This document shows, piece after piece, positions 50,901 through 59,346 of a stretch of DNA of 64,000 nt; position 1 is the stretch's first letter; the number at the start of each line of letters is the position of its first letter. The notes under the pieces are model-generated. The model saw nothing but the letters and a program-made list of their open reading frames with translations. It searched no databases and had not been told where the DNA came from. This stretch comes from Nitrospirota bacterium. GTDB lineage: Bacteria; Nitrospinota_A; UBA7883; JACRGQ01. Both the position numbers and the translations under genes were made by a program. The stretch is from assembly GCA_024275955.1 (NCBI GenBank), contig JAJRYD010000036.1, positions 1-64,000 of the forward strand, given 5' to 3'.

Positions 50901-51121
50901 CGATCATAGAAGCAGGAGCCGTTCGGTTTAGGCCTATACTGCTCACGGCGTTAGCGGCGATACTAGGCTCGCTTGTTATAGTGGCAGACCCTGTATGGAG
51001 CGGTCTCTCTCTTGCCCTCATCTTTGGAATGACCGCGTCGACAGCGTTGACTCTGCTGATAATCCCTGTGCTTTTTTATTCTGTCTATGCCAAGCAATGG
51101 GGGGCCAATGTCGGCTCTTGA
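47975..51121 (+). CDS. RND-family efflux permease (AcrB/HAE1-like)
   Basis: The 1048-residue inner-membrane pump has the RND architecture. TM1 begins near residue 22, and a large periplasmic loop contains the porter motifs (FVQYPGASAKEVEEHI, VDDVPLVAVTLYS, NVVMDPEKLAAYSLS). TM2-6 carry the proton-relay Asp pair in LGLLVDDAIVVVENIHRHYA (TM4), and a second equivalent half has GIIALAGIVIRNSIVLLEF and RPILLTALAAILGSLVI. Asp-Asp in TM4 and lack of metal-binding Met clusters favour a drug/lipophile exporter over a heavy-metal pump, though the substrate is inferred. The adaptor lies upstream and a small membrane protein overlaps its end. Confidence 0.94.
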   Translation: MKHPVPKLNLAGSVAKYFIDSKLTILIIVAIMLFGFFALLATPREENPQITVPAANVFVQYPGASAKEVEEHISKPLEAKLWEIPRVEEVYSVSRDSFSIVTVKFYVGENKEESLIKLYDKLMSNMDIKPAGASDPIVKPIDVDDVPLVAVTLYSDSADSVDIRKTADDVLDFLRRIPGTANPHIIGGQSRQVNVVMDPEKLAAYSLSTAEIASRIQMSNANLPVGDFEHETIKYFVETGDFLRTAEDVGNVVVSSVDGRTILLSDVAEVEDGAEEVVHTTRIGFGKSQKNSGREFSAVTVAIAKKRGLNAVDIAGKILEKVEELKKNVIPANIKVAITRNDGAKADHAVNELVFHLVISIVIVVALLAFSLGKREAAIVAIAIPLTLFLTLGIGMLVGQTINRITLFALILSLGLLVDDAIVVVENIHRHYARKMKDRFTSAVAAVHEIGSPTILATLTVVVAFVPLSFVSGMMGPYMAPIPFNVPVAMLVSLMVAFIVTPWASAKFLKTDGHADIVPIAETPLFKNYKKVVMPFLLSSKKRKVLYASAVAAFLFALSFVAFGWVEFRMLPKANKNTFLITVDMPSGTTLERTDQLVKEVGLFLQNIPEVNDYETFTGVSSVIDFNGLLRGSFFRNREDLADIRVNLLDKKDRKKTSTDLVEELRPILHKMAEKYGANLKLVEDPPGPPVRSTVLAEIYGPDYSVQRKLAEKVRKVFSAAKGVSDIDDSVSGSVNKYYFRVDKEKATLSKISTMDIVKNLRIGIDGAVVSTLHVTDAKTPVGISLRFTEDSRSKPEDINKLYINSPTGEVIPISELVEMVPGHLEKPIYHKNLEPVVYVYGEMHKRPVTYAVIDMMIDLQKEPLPEGYKIVWDGEWDLQWDVMYDLGLAMVVAVVFIYLILVGRFQSFAIPLVIMGSIPLSVIGIMPGFAAVGAYLSATSMIGIIALAGIVIRNSIVLLEFLMDKEKEQMPIKEAIIEAGAVRFRPILLTALAAILGSLVIVADPVWSGLSLALIFGMTASTALTLLIIPVLFYSVYAKQWGANVGS

Positions 51122-51323
51122 GTCTATGCCGTGGCTTTTATTAATCGCACTAGCACTGCTTATGGCGCTCGCACCGTTTGGGCAGACCCCGCACCTTGTG
51201 GAAAAGCTTGGAATGCTTTTCAATGGCACCCTTACAAAACCGCTTGATATTTTCGACCTTTTTCTGCATATCGCCCCAATTTTTGCGGTAGTGATAAAAG
51301 GGTGGGGAGAGTTCGGCAGTTAA
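51108..51323 (+). CDS. Small RND-associated membrane protein
   Basis: Starting from ATG 51108 (GGGG upstream) the product is 71 residues: MSALESMPWLLLIALALLMALAPF forms one membrane span, and HLVEKLGMLFNGTLTKPLDIFDLFLHIAPIFAVVIKGW supplies a conserved helix and a second span. Proteins of this size and pattern (PHLVEKL...PLDIFDL) occur directly behind RND permease genes in several proteobacteria and are often labelled only as RND transporter. It overlaps the pump gene by 14 bases, so it is probably an accessory subunit, but no function has been shown to me. Confidence 0.75.
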   Translation: MSALESMPWLLLIALALLMALAPFGQTPHLVEKLGMLFNGTLTKPLDIFDLFLHIAPIFAVVIKGWGEFGS

Positions 51324-51329
51324 AGCTGT

Positions 51330-51713
51330 TTAGCCTGAAGAAAAGTTTAGGCTTACCGAGTTTATGCAGTATCGTTTTCCGGTTGGCCGAGGGCCGTCGT
51401 CGAAAAGATGCCCAAGATGGGCGCCGCAATTACTGCACCGCACTTCGGTTCTTTTTGTGAAAAGCTTATTGTCTTCATGGCAGTCAATTTTGCCGGTAGC
51501 TTCGTAAAAACTTGGCCATCCGGTGCCGGAGTCGAACTTTGTATTGGATAAAAAAAGCTTTTGTCCACAGCATGAACAGCTGTAAATCCCTTTTTTCTTT
51601 TGGTCGTGGTATTTGCCGGAAAAAGGTTTTTCTGTTCCGCTTTTTATGCATACCTCAAACTGCAATCCGCCAAGACGTTCTTTCCAGAAAGAGTCTGGTT
51701 TATCTTTTATCAT
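51330..51713 (-). CDS. msrB: Peptide-methionine (R)-S-oxide reductase
   Basis: The 127-residue enzyme reduces methionine-R-sulfoxide in proteins. It shows two zinc-binding CxxC pairs (CSCCGQ and CSNCGAH), the substrate patch FDSGTGWPSFY, and GHLFDDGPRPTGKRYCINSVSLNF with the catalytic Cys in RYCINS. There is no signal peptide, so it is cytosolic. It converges with the RND operon and stands alone. Confidence 0.95.
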   Translation of the reverse strand: MIKDKPDSFWKERLGGLQFEVCIKSGTEKPFSGKYHDQKKKGIYSCSCCGQKLFLSNTKFDSGTGWPSFYEATGKIDCHEDNKLFTKRTEVRCSNCGAHLGHLFDDGPRPTGKRYCINSVSLNFSSG

Positions 51714-51791
51714 CGCTCATGCTTCAATTCTACCGCAACCGGAGCTGTTTAGCCAAAGCTATAGCGGGAGTAAATGGAGAGATGGGCGGAG

Positions 51792-52517
51792 TTATGACGC
51801 GAGGCCAAGCGCCATATCTTTGCGGTGTTTTATGTACGACGCGAGCGACTCTTCTGCCGTCTCATCGAGGTGATAATGTTTTACGCCAACGATAAAAGCG
51901 CCGTCAGCTTTTCGATGAACGCTTCGCACTATGCCGGTCATTTTAAGAAGCTTGTTTTCTCCCTCCTCAACCGCCTGTATGAAGTACTCGATCTTGTCGT
52001 CCTCCCTCAGTAAATCCAAGCTGATAGCTATCGAGCAACCGTTTATGCTCAGGTTTTTTACTTTGCCTCTGCCGTAATGCTTTCCGTGCAGGATGGTATT
52101 TTCTCTCTTGTAAAGTGTGACGATGGTGTCGAGGCTGGTTTCAAACCGTTCTTCTGAGCGTTTGAGTTTTTTCTTTTCGCCTTCAGGGAAGGTTAGCAAA
52201 ATACGCGGCATTTTGGCTGTTATGATTTTTACCGGAAATTCTTTAGCCATGCCGCCGCTGGTGATAAGGCGTAGCGAAATAAAGCTGTGTCCGTGATAGA
52301 TACCAAGCAGGTTCTGGTCGATATTATTTACTTTAAAAACCACCAGCTTGCCTGCTTTTAAGCTCTCTACCTTGCCTTTATATTCCCTGTTGTTTGCCGC
52401 CAGCCGTACCTCTTTGGCAAGGCTGATGCGGTTAGCCAGTTCGACGTAGCTGGAGGTTTCTTTCGCCGGCCTTTCCTGCTTTTTTGCCAGATAATTTTCA
52501 CTCAGTTCAATCGCCAT
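51792..52517 (-). CDS. PilZ-domain c-di-GMP receptor (YcgR-like)
   Basis: The 241-residue protein has an N-terminal beta-rich domain (about 25-115) and a C-terminal PilZ domain (about 118-235). The c-di-GMP ligands are intact: RSEER (RxxxR) in LKRSEERFETSLDT and NLSINGCSI (D/NxSxxG). This two-domain plan resembles YcgR, the flagellar brake, consistent with the flagellar genes nearby. The source of its ligand could be the diguanylate cyclase encoded at 24946. A GAGGAAATT ribosome site precedes the ATG. It is monocistronic and divergent from tmk. Confidence 0.88.
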   Translation of the reverse strand: MAIELSENYLAKKQERPAKETSSYVELANRISLAKEVRLAANNREYKGKVESLKAGKLVVFKVNNIDQNLLGIYHGHSFISLRLITSGGMAKEFPVKIITAKMPRILLTFPEGEKKKLKRSEERFETSLDTIVTLYKRENTILHGKHYGRGKVKNLSINGCSIAISLDLLREDDKIEYFIQAVEEGENKLLKMTGIVRSVHRKADGAFIVGVKHYHLDETAEESLASYIKHRKDMALGLAS

Positions 52518-52638
52518 AATTTCCTCTTGTTTACTGCTTATCGGGAAAAATAGAAAAGAGCATTACGGTTTTTTTAAAGCCGGAAAGTTCGTCATTCTCA
52601 TCTAGTCTGCCGTTCTCTTAGGTAGTACAATCGTCCTC

Positions 52639-53268
52639 ATGTTTATGGAAAGAAAAGAAACCGATAATGGCGGTTACGGCCTTTTTATCGTACTCGAGGG
52701 TGTAGACGGCGGAGGCAAAAGCACGCAGGCCAAACTGCTGGTAGAGAGGCTTAATAATTCAGGTCATAAGGCTATATACCTACGCGAGCCGACCAGCGGA
52801 GAGTGGGGACAAAAGATACGGCGTATAGCTGTAGACGGGCGGGAGGGAATAACCTTAGAGGATGAGCTTGAATATTTCATCAACGACCGTGCCGAGGATC
52901 TTGAGAAAAACATTTTGCCGGCGCTTGAGCGCGGCGAAGTGGTGGTGATGGACAGGTACTATTTTTCCAACATGGCGTATCAAGGGGCGCTGGGGCTTGA
53001 TGTGCAGGATATTTTCGATAGAAACAAAAAATTCAAAACGCCCGATATCGTCATCTTTCTTGACATTAAGCCAAGCGATGGTTTAAACCGGATAGGCGAG
53101 AGGGAAGGCGGCGCGAACATCGGCTACGAAAAACTAGATTACCTAGAAAAGGTTTATGAAGTTTTTGGCGGCCCGCTTTTTAACTCGATGAAGCGTCTTG
53201 ATGCTACTGGTTCCGTGGAAGAGGTCAGCGCGCTCATTTGGGCCGAAGTCTCGCCGCTTTTTGGATAA
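52639..53268 (+). CDS. tmk: Thymidylate kinase
   Basis: The 209-residue enzyme phosphorylates dTMP to dTDP. It shows the P-loop FIVLEGVDGGGKSTQAKLL (about 15-33), YLREPTSGEWGQKIR, VVMDRYYFSNMAYQGA (DRY/H motif) and IVIFLDIKPSDGLNRIGERE. The LID-type arrangement with GGGKST is close to bacterial Tmk. The stop is followed within 1-19 bases by the GNAT gene, so the two are probably co-transcribed. holB, a frequent neighbour, is absent. Confidence 0.94.
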   Translation: MFMERKETDNGGYGLFIVLEGVDGGGKSTQAKLLVERLNNSGHKAIYLREPTSGEWGQKIRRIAVDGREGITLEDELEYFINDRAEDLEKNILPALERGEVVVMDRYYFSNMAYQGALGLDVQDIFDRNKKFKTPDIVIFLDIKPSDGLNRIGEREGGANIGYEKLDYLEKVYEVFGGPLFNSMKRLDATGSVEEVSALIWAEVSPLFG

Positions 53269-53269
53269 G

Positions 53270-53701
53270 TTGGATTTGTCTTACCGTATGCAGGAAAATA
53301 TACCCGATGAACAGGTCGGCGAACTGCGTTTTTTGCTTCAGCAGTTGTGGTGGTGCAAAGAAAGGCGAGACGACGGTATACGCAAGATGCTTGATGAAAG
53401 CGATGTTACCTTTTTCGTCATCGAGCAAAAGACAGGAAAGCTTGTAGGTTTTGCGAGAGTTCTTACAGATTTTGTCTACAGGGCTTTACTGCTGGATGTG
53501 GTGGTCGAAAAAGGGCATCGAGGCAAACTGCTCGGCAGGTTGTTGATAGATTCAGTAATGCGCCATCCGAGGCTTGAGCAGGTGGAAGGGTTTATTCTTT
53601 TCTGTCTTCCAGAGATGTTCCCTTTTTACCGCAGGTGGGGGTTCGATGAAAATCTTAAAGTCAGCCTTATGGTTAAAGGGAAAGAAAAGGATAACCTGTA
53701 A
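53270..53701 (+). CDS. GNAT-family N-acetyltransferase
   Basis: The 143-residue form from TTG 53270 contains the first strand (LSYRMQENIPD); an ATG at 53288 would remove it, so the start is uncertain. The acetyl-CoA-binding core is LLDVVVEKGHRGKLLGRLLIDSVM (motif A, with the RxxxLGxxL-type loop GHRGKLLG), followed by GFILFCLPEMFPFYRRWGF. The compact size suits an amino-group acetyltransferase of unknown substrate. It directly follows tmk on the same strand. Confidence 0.8.
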   Translation: MDLSYRMQENIPDEQVGELRFLLQQLWWCKERRDDGIRKMLDESDVTFFVIEQKTGKLVGFARVLTDFVYRALLLDVVVEKGHRGKLLGRLLIDSVMRHPRLEQVEGFILFCLPEMFPFYRRWGFDENLKVSLMVKGKEKDNL

Positions 53702-53704
53702 GCA

Positions 53705-54184
53705 TTATATCTCTTCAAACGGAAGGCGAGTTTTTTTGCCTGTTATTTGGCTACTTGTTTCTTTCAGGTGTTCGGCAAGGTTTATAGCGAGTTGTTTGTA
53801 CAGCTTTTCTCTTGTCTCCACGCTTAGCTCGGCAATCTTGTTGCCATGTATCCTGAAAACCGTTACCTCACCGCCAGCTATCACACTTGCGCTTCTCGGC
53901 TCGTTTAGCAATACTGCTATCTCTCCAAAGCATTCGCCGGCAGGCAGAGAGGTGATGGTTTTTTTTCCCTTTACGCCGGTTTCTTTAACTATATTTACGT
54001 TTCCCTTAAGAACAACGTAAAAAGAGAAGTTCTTCTCTCCTTCCTTTATGATGTAGCTGTGTAGCTGAAACTTTCTGACTTCCGAGAAGTTAAGCAGTTC
54101 GTCGAGATGTTCGTCAGCGAAGCCAGAAAAGAATTTAATAGATTTTAAAAGAAGCTTCCACTTAGGCCTGTCATCACTTTCCAC
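53705..54184 (-). CDS. Cyclic-nucleotide-binding domain protein
   Basis: The 159-residue protein (GTG start) is a single cNMP-binding domain (about 15-130) with no DNA-binding part. The phosphate-binding cassette LPAGECFGEIAVLLNEPRSASVIAG is intact, including the Glu and Arg used for ribose-phosphate contact. The C-terminal helix (about 130-159, EHLKETSSQITGKKTRLPF) is short. A stand-alone cNMP domain may regulate a partner by direct contact. It converges with the GNAT gene. Confidence 0.88.
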   Translation of the reverse strand: MESDDRPKWKLLLKSIKFFSGFADEHLDELLNFSEVRKFQLHSYIIKEGEKNFSFYVVLKGNVNIVKETGVKGKKTITSLPAGECFGEIAVLLNEPRSASVIAGGEVTVFRIHGNKIAELSVETREKLYKQLAINLAEHLKETSSQITGKKTRLPFEEI

Positions 54185-54412
54185 CCGTACAGCTTAGCAC
54201 ATTGTGAGGGTGGGCTGTAAATCGGCCACACAGTGCGTGGAGCGGGTAGTCGAGCTACCTTCTTTAACTTATCTTCGCTTGCGAGAAACTTGGGCTAATT
54301 AAAAGAGTGGCGGCACCTCGTTTTCGTATACGGCAGATACAGCCTTTTTGAATTTTTTTTTAAAAGTTTGTTTAACGCTTTGCGAAAGGCAAACCTGCGG
54401 TGCGGGTGCGGG

Positions 54413-56749
54413 CTACTCTTCGCTACCGCTTTTTATAGAGTTGTCTTCTCTTGTTATTATTTTGGTGTTGGGGCATTCTTTGTCTTTGCATTTGAGTTGC
54501 AGAGTTTTTAGGTCTATCGCTTTGGCAAAAACCATGTATGGGCTTCCGCATTCATCGCATTTCATGTCGAACGGTTTTTCCCAGCTGGTAAAGTCGCAAT
54601 CTGGGTAGCCTGTGCATCCGTAAAAGGTGCGCCCCTTTTTTGTTCTGCGCTCCAAAAGCTCGCCGCCGCATCCTTTGGGACATTTTATACCCATAGTAAA
54701 TGGTTTCGTGTTTTTGCACTCGGGGTAGGATGAGCAGGCGATGAACCTGCCGAAGCGTCCGCTTCGTATTATCATATCGCCTGTTTTGCACTTGTCGCAT
54801 TTCTCTCCGGTTTTCTCCGGCTCAGAGGAGGATACAGCCCCGTTTTTCCCTATCTGTTTTGTGGTTTTACATTCCGGGTATCCAGCGCAGGCAAGAAACT
54901 TTCCAAAACGGCCGAACTTGACCACCATATGTTTGCCACATTTATCGCAAATCTCGTCGGAAGATACTTCCGATTTGTAGTTTTTCATATTCTTTTGAGC
55001 CGCTTCAAGAGCTTTGCTGAAAGGCCCGTAGTAGTCGCGCATAAGTTCTATCCAGTCCTTTTTACCTTCCTCTATCTCGTCGAGGTGCTCTTCAAGGCTG
55101 GCGGTAAAGCCGATATCCATAACTTTTGGAAAATGCTCGATAAGAGCATCGGTTATTATTTTGCCAAGTTCAGTAGGGTGGAGTTTGCGGTCAAGAGCTT
55201 CGGCATATTCCCTGTTCTGTATAGTTCCTACTATAGAGGCGTAGGTGCTTGGTCTGCCGATTCCTTTGTCTTCCAGCTCCTTTATAAGTGCCGCCTCGGT
55301 ATAGCGCGGCGGCGGCTGGGTGAAATGCTGTTTGGGAGTTATCTTCTCAAGCTCTATCGCCTCTCCCTCTTTAACATCGGGTATTATGTTTTCCTTCTCT
55401 TTACTGTCTACAGGCTCTTCGTCTTTGTAGACTTTTAGGAAGCCTTCAAACTTTATGTTGGACCCAGTGGCGCGTATGGTGTATTTCCCAGCATTGGTAT
55501 CTACAGTCAGAGTCGAGATAACAGCCGAAACCATCTGGCTCGCCACGAACCGTTTCCAGATTATTTCGTACACCTTATGTTCTTCCGCCGTAAGCCGGTT
55601 TTTTAGAGATTCCGGTGTTCGGTGTACCGATGTCGGGCGGATAGCTTCATGCCCCTCTTGCGCCGATTTCTTTACCTTGTATACATTCGGCTTTTCCGGC
55701 AGAAAATCTTTCCCGATATTGGTTTCTACATATCCTCTTAGCTCGGCGATAGCCTCATCGGCAATTCTGGTGGAATCGGTTCTCATATAGGTAATCAAAC
55801 CTACCGTTTCGCCATCTCCAACATCGACACCCTCGTAAAGCTTTTGGGCAAACCGCATAGTTCTCGATGCCGAATAGCGGAACCTTTGCGAGCAGACCTG
55901 CTGGAGAGTGCTTGTTATGAACGGCGCCGCGGAGTTTCGCTTTTTGTCTTTTCTTGTAACTGCCGCTATAGACAGTTTTTCATTTTTTATTTCGTCAACG
56001 GCAATGCTGGCTTCGGTTTCGTTGTTAAGCTCAAGTTTCTTCCGGTCTATCTGGTGGAGTCTTGCCTCGAAAGGCTCTTCGTTGTCGGGCTTTAAAATAC
56101 ATTTTACCGACCAATATTCTTTTTTGACGAAAGCTTCTATCTCTTTTTCACGCTCTAAGATTATCCGCATAGCGACCGACTGCACACGGCCGGCAGAGAG
56201 GCCGCTTCTTACCTTCTCCCAGAGAAGCGGGCTTAACTTGTACCCAACGATTCTGTCGAGTACCCGTCTTGCCTGTTGTGCGTGAACTCTGTTCAGGTCT
56301 ATTTCGTGCGGATTTTCTATAGCTTCCTGTACAGCTTTTTTTGTTATTTCGTTGAACATTATCCTGTAAATCTTCCCCGGGGCATCAAGTACATCGTAAA
56401 TATGCTGGGCTATCGCTTCGCCCTCTCTATCCGGGTCAGGGGCGAGGAATATTTTCTCGGCTTTTTTTGCCGCCGCTTTCAGGCTCTTTATTATGGGAGC
56501 CTTTCCTTTAATCGTTACAAGCTGTATAGAGAAATCGTTATCGACATCGACACCAAGTTTGCTTTTGGGAAGGTCGCGCACATGACCGACGCTCGATAGC
56601 ACTTCAAAATTCCGGCCAAGATATTTTCTTATCGTCTTCGCCTTCGCCGGCGACTCGACTATTACAAGGCTTTTGCCGCTTTTCTTCGCGCTCGTTTTGG
56701 CCTTTTTTTTCACGCTTTTCTTTTTTGCCGTTTTTTTAGTAACTGCCAT
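54413..56749 (-). CDS. topA: DNA topoisomerase I
   Basis: The 778-residue type IA enzyme relaxes negative supercoils. From ATG 56749 it starts with a very basic 25-residue tail (MAVTKKTAKKKSVKKKAKT). The Toprim domain follows (SLVIVESPAKAKTIRKYLG; FLAPDPDREGEAIA), then the catalytic region with the active Tyr in VGLITYMRTDSTRIADEA and YKVKKSAQEGHEAIRPT. Four C-terminal zinc ribbons are visible (CDKCGKHM, CDKCKTGD, CPKGCGGE, CDECGSPY). A longer frame from 56791 adds 14 unsupported residues. It stands alone between the convergent small region and lysS. Confidence 0.96.
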   Translation of the reverse strand: MAVTKKTAKKKSVKKKAKTSAKKSGKSLVIVESPAKAKTIRKYLGRNFEVLSSVGHVRDLPKSKLGVDVDNDFSIQLVTIKGKAPIIKSLKAAAKKAEKIFLAPDPDREGEAIAQHIYDVLDAPGKIYRIMFNEITKKAVQEAIENPHEIDLNRVHAQQARRVLDRIVGYKLSPLLWEKVRSGLSAGRVQSVAMRIILEREKEIEAFVKKEYWSVKCILKPDNEEPFEARLHQIDRKKLELNNETEASIAVDEIKNEKLSIAAVTRKDKKRNSAAPFITSTLQQVCSQRFRYSASRTMRFAQKLYEGVDVGDGETVGLITYMRTDSTRIADEAIAELRGYVETNIGKDFLPEKPNVYKVKKSAQEGHEAIRPTSVHRTPESLKNRLTAEEHKVYEIIWKRFVASQMVSAVISTLTVDTNAGKYTIRATGSNIKFEGFLKVYKDEEPVDSKEKENIIPDVKEGEAIELEKITPKQHFTQPPPRYTEAALIKELEDKGIGRPSTYASIVGTIQNREYAEALDRKLHPTELGKIITDALIEHFPKVMDIGFTASLEEHLDEIEEGKKDWIELMRDYYGPFSKALEAAQKNMKNYKSEVSSDEICDKCGKHMVVKFGRFGKFLACAGYPECKTTKQIGKNGAVSSSEPEKTGEKCDKCKTGDMIIRSGRFGRFIACSSYPECKNTKPFTMGIKCPKGCGGELLERRTKKGRTFYGCTGYPDCDFTSWEKPFDMKCDECGSPYMVFAKAIDLKTLQLKCKDKECPNTKIITREDNSIKSGSEE

Positions 56750-56856
56750 AGGGGGAATTGTATAGTGAACTTGTGCTTGTTTTGCAAGCATAAACTTATT
56801 TCTATGACACTTTAGGGCAATAAAAACAAAGCACTATCTAGTTTATTTTTTTCTCA

Positions 56857-58365
56857 TTAAGGGGTGCTGTCAGGCTTGCTTTCCTGTTTTTTCTGTTTCT
56901 TAAGCTGTGGGAACAGTATAACTTCTCTTATCGACTCGTTGTTCGTAAGTAGCATCGTAAGCCTGTCAATTCCTATCCCTTCGCCGCCGGTAGGAGGCAT
57001 GCCGTATTCCAGTGCTCTTACATAGTCTTCATCCATCCATTGCGCTTCGGAGTCGCCGGCATCTTTTAACGCCACCTGTTCTTCGAACCGCCTGTGCTGG
57101 TCTTCCGGGTCGTTAAGCTCGGTATAGGCGTTTGCTATCTCCCTTGCGCCTATCATCAGCTCGAACCGTTCTACCAGCTCAGGGTTGTCATCTTTTTTCT
57201 TGGCGAGTGGAGATAGGGCGAGAGGATAGTCGTATATAAAAGTAGGCTGAATGAGCTTTGGCTCCACGGCAAAGTCGAAAAGTTTTTCCAAAACTTTTGC
57301 GCCATGTTCTGTTTTCTCTGTCTTAACGCCATGCTCCTGCAACCATGCTTTTGCTTTTTCAAAATCGCTTATCACATCTTCGGGGATGCCGCCTATCTTG
57401 AAAAGCGATTCGTGGAAAGTGTACCGCTGGTATTTGCCGCCGAGTTCTATCTCGTTTTCGCCCCATTTTACTTTTGTGGTTCCGCACACATCGATCGCAA
57501 GCTCCGAAAACATCTTCTCCGTAAGCTCCATAAGCGAGTTGTAATCGGCGTACGCCATGTAAAACTCCACCATAGTGAACTCGGGGTTGTGCGATGTAGA
57601 TATCCCTTCGTTGCGGAACGATTTGTTGATTTCGTACACTCTGTCGAAACCGCCTACTATAAGCCGCTTTAGGTACAGTTCCGGCGCTATCCGCAGGTAG
57701 AGATCCATATTAAGAGTGTTGTGGTGCGTTATGAACGGCTTTGCTGTAGCGCCTCCAGGCACTTCCTGCATCATAGGCGTTTCTACTTCGAGGAAATCCA
57801 TCTTTTCCAAAAAACGCCTGATGCCGTTTATTATTTTTGCCCGCTTTTTAAAGGTTTCCCTTACACCTTCGTTTACTATCAGGTCTACATACCTCTGGCG
57901 GAACCTTGTCTCGACATCTTTAAGGCCGTGCCATTTCTCAGGCAATGGCCTTAGCGATTTTGTGAGCAGGGTAACCTTTTTTGCATGTACGGTAAGCTCG
58001 CCGGTTCTGGTTATGAACATAAATCCTTCAACCCCGATGATATCTCCGATATCGAGTTTCTTAATTTCGGCGTAATCTTCGCCGATCTCATCTCTTTTTA
58101 TATAAACCTGCATTTTGCCTTTACCGTCCTGCAGGTGTGCGAACATCGTTTTGCCGTGCCCTCTTTTTGTCATTAACCGACCGGCAATAGTTACTAACGG
58201 TTTTTCTAATTCGAGCTGTTCGGCTGTTTTTTCGCCATGTTTACCCCGTATTTCTGTGCTGTTATCGGTCGGTTTAAAGCGGTTTATATATGGGTTTGGG
58301 CCGTTTTCCCTCAGCTCCCTCAGCCGCTCTCGTCTGCTTTCAATCTGCTCATTTTCCTGAGACAT
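56857..58365 (-). CDS. lysS: Lysyl-tRNA synthetase (class II)
   Basis: The 502-residue enzyme starts at ATG 58365, which has GAGGA nine bases upstream; an earlier in-frame start at 58398 is less likely. The OB-fold anticodon-binding domain (about 55-160: [24 protein letters not shown]) is followed by the class II core: motif 1 region [21 protein letters not shown], motif 2 [25 protein letters not shown] and motif 3 [13 protein letters not shown]. It charges tRNA-Lys. It is monocistronic and divergent from the flagellar group. Confidence 0.97.
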   Translation of the reverse strand: MSQENEQIESRRERLRELRENGPNPYINRFKPTDNSTEIRGKHGEKTAEQLELEKPLVTIAGRLMTKRGHGKTMFAHLQDGKGKMQVYIKRDEIGEDYAEIKKLDIGDIIGVEGFMFITRTGELTVHAKKVTLLTKSLRPLPEKWHGLKDVETRFRQRYVDLIVNEGVRETFKKRAKIINGIRRFLEKMDFLEVETPMMQEVPGGATAKPFITHHNTLNMDLYLRIAPELYLKRLIVGGFDRVYEINKSFRNEGISTSHNPEFTMVEFYMAYADYNSLMELTEKMFSELAIDVCGTTKVKWGENEIELGGKYQRYTFHESLFKIGGIPEDVISDFEKAKAWLQEHGVKTEKTEHGAKVLEKLFDFAVEPKLIQPTFIYDYPLALSPLAKKKDDNPELVERFELMIGAREIANAYTELNDPEDQHRRFEEQVALKDAGDSEAQWMDEDYVRALEYGMPPTGGEGIGIDRLTMLLTNNESIREVILFPQLKKQKKQESKPDSTP

Positions 58366-58468
58366 TAAAGTAATTCCTCTTAAAGTCCGATTAAACAAAG
58401 GCGACAGTATAGCCTAATTAGCTCTGCAGTCTGCCTGATATCTCCAGATATGGCGATATTAGTCGCAC

Positions 58469-58497
58469 TTGTATATTTGTGCCTGTATAAATATACT
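58469..58497 (+). promoter_or_regulatory. Promoter of the flagella-associated gene group
   Basis: TTGTAT (58469-58474) and TATACT (58492-58497) are spaced by 17 bases. Transcription would begin near 58504, which supports the ATG at 58528 (with AAAGGT ahead of it) over the longer frame from 58450. Confidence 0.5.
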
Positions 58498-58527
58498 ATA
58501 ACCAGAGATGATGAAAGGTATCGTAAC

Positions 58528-58860
58528 ATGCTGAATGTAAGTGTCCAAACAGTTTTGAGTATGAGTAACGCCGCGGAGCGTGTTCAGGCTGTTGCTCAGT
58601 CTGGCTCTACCCTTGCTTCCGAGCAGGCGAAAGAACTTTTGGAAAAACAGCACGAGTTGCGCAAGGAAAAGGTTTTGGAAACTCAAGATATCGAGGAGGC
58701 CAAAATCCGTGAGGAAGACCAGCGTAAAAAGGACCAACAGAAACGCGAAGACACTTCTGAGCAAAAGGAACGGGAAGATGGTGACCCATCTGTTGTTGCC
58801 GAGGCCTCTGCTTCGGTGGGACAGCTTGAGAGTGGTCAGCTTCTCAATATAAAGGTCTAG
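58528..58860 (+). CDS. Coiled-coil hypothetical protein ahead of flagellar genes
   Basis: The 110-residue product (MLNVSVQTVLSMSNAAERVQAVAQ...) has a short helical start and a highly charged Glu/Lys/Gln segment (about 40-85, coiled coil or long single helix). A Ser/Ala/Gly-rich end LLNIKV completes it. No family is recognised. It is the first gene of a plus-strand group followed 24 bases later by the SwrB-like gene, then the FliK-like and FlhX genes, so a flagellar export role is plausible but unproven. The final LLNIKV recalls the end of the FliK-like protein (LLNIKA). Confidence 0.55.
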   Translation: MLNVSVQTVLSMSNAAERVQAVAQSGSTLASEQAKELLEKQHELRKEKVLETQDIEEAKIREEDQRKKDQQKREDTSEQKEREDGDPSVVAEASASVGQLESGQLLNIKV

Positions 58861-58884
58861 AGCCTTTTTAGATTTCACAAAAAT

Positions 58885-59346
58885 ATGGGTGGGTGGCTGG
58901 TATTTCAGTTAGCGGTTGACCTGCTCATTTTCTTTGTCCTTGTTTTTCTTATTGTCAAAGGTGTAGCTAAAGATAAGCCGGAAGCGAAAGATATCGGTTT
59001 GATGCTGGACGAAATTAAAAAGGCAACCGAAGAAAACCGGAAACTGGCATCCAAAATAGAAATCGACTTGAAAGAGGCCGGCAACCTTATCGCCGTACAA
59101 GAAGCTGTCCGCAGAAAAAAAGCTACAGCTTCTATTAAAAGACCGGAACAGCTAGACCTCAGCGAGAAGCCGGTTTCGGCAGAGGCTGAACCGCTTCCTC
59201 CTATAAGCGTCTTGAGCGACAGAAAACGGAACGTTAAAACGCTCTATAGGCAAGGGGTTTCAAAAGACGGCATAAGCGAACGGCTTTCTATCCCTCTGCC
59301 TGAAGTAGATCTTATCGTCGCGATGATTGGCGACGAAGATAAATGA
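58885..59346 (+). CDS. SwrB/DUF6115-like membrane protein
   Basis: The 153-residue protein has an N-terminal membrane span (about 4-25, WLVFQLAVDLLIFFVLVFLIV), a charged helical stretch (about 30-90) and a C-terminal helix-turn-helix-like unit RNVKTLYRQGVSKDGISERLSIPLPEVDLIVAMI. This layout resembles SwrB and DUF2802/DUF6115 proteins found at the ends of flagellar operons, where SwrB promotes export-apparatus activation. It overlaps the FliK-like gene by 4 bases (ATGA). Family assignment is by layout. Confidence 0.6.
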   Translation: MGGWLVFQLAVDLLIFFVLVFLIVKGVAKDKPEAKDIGLMLDEIKKATEENRKLASKIEIDLKEAGNLIAVQEAVRRKKATASIKRPEQLDLSEKPVSAEAEPLPPISVLSDRKRNVKTLYRQGVSKDGISERLSIPLPEVDLIVAMIGDEDK

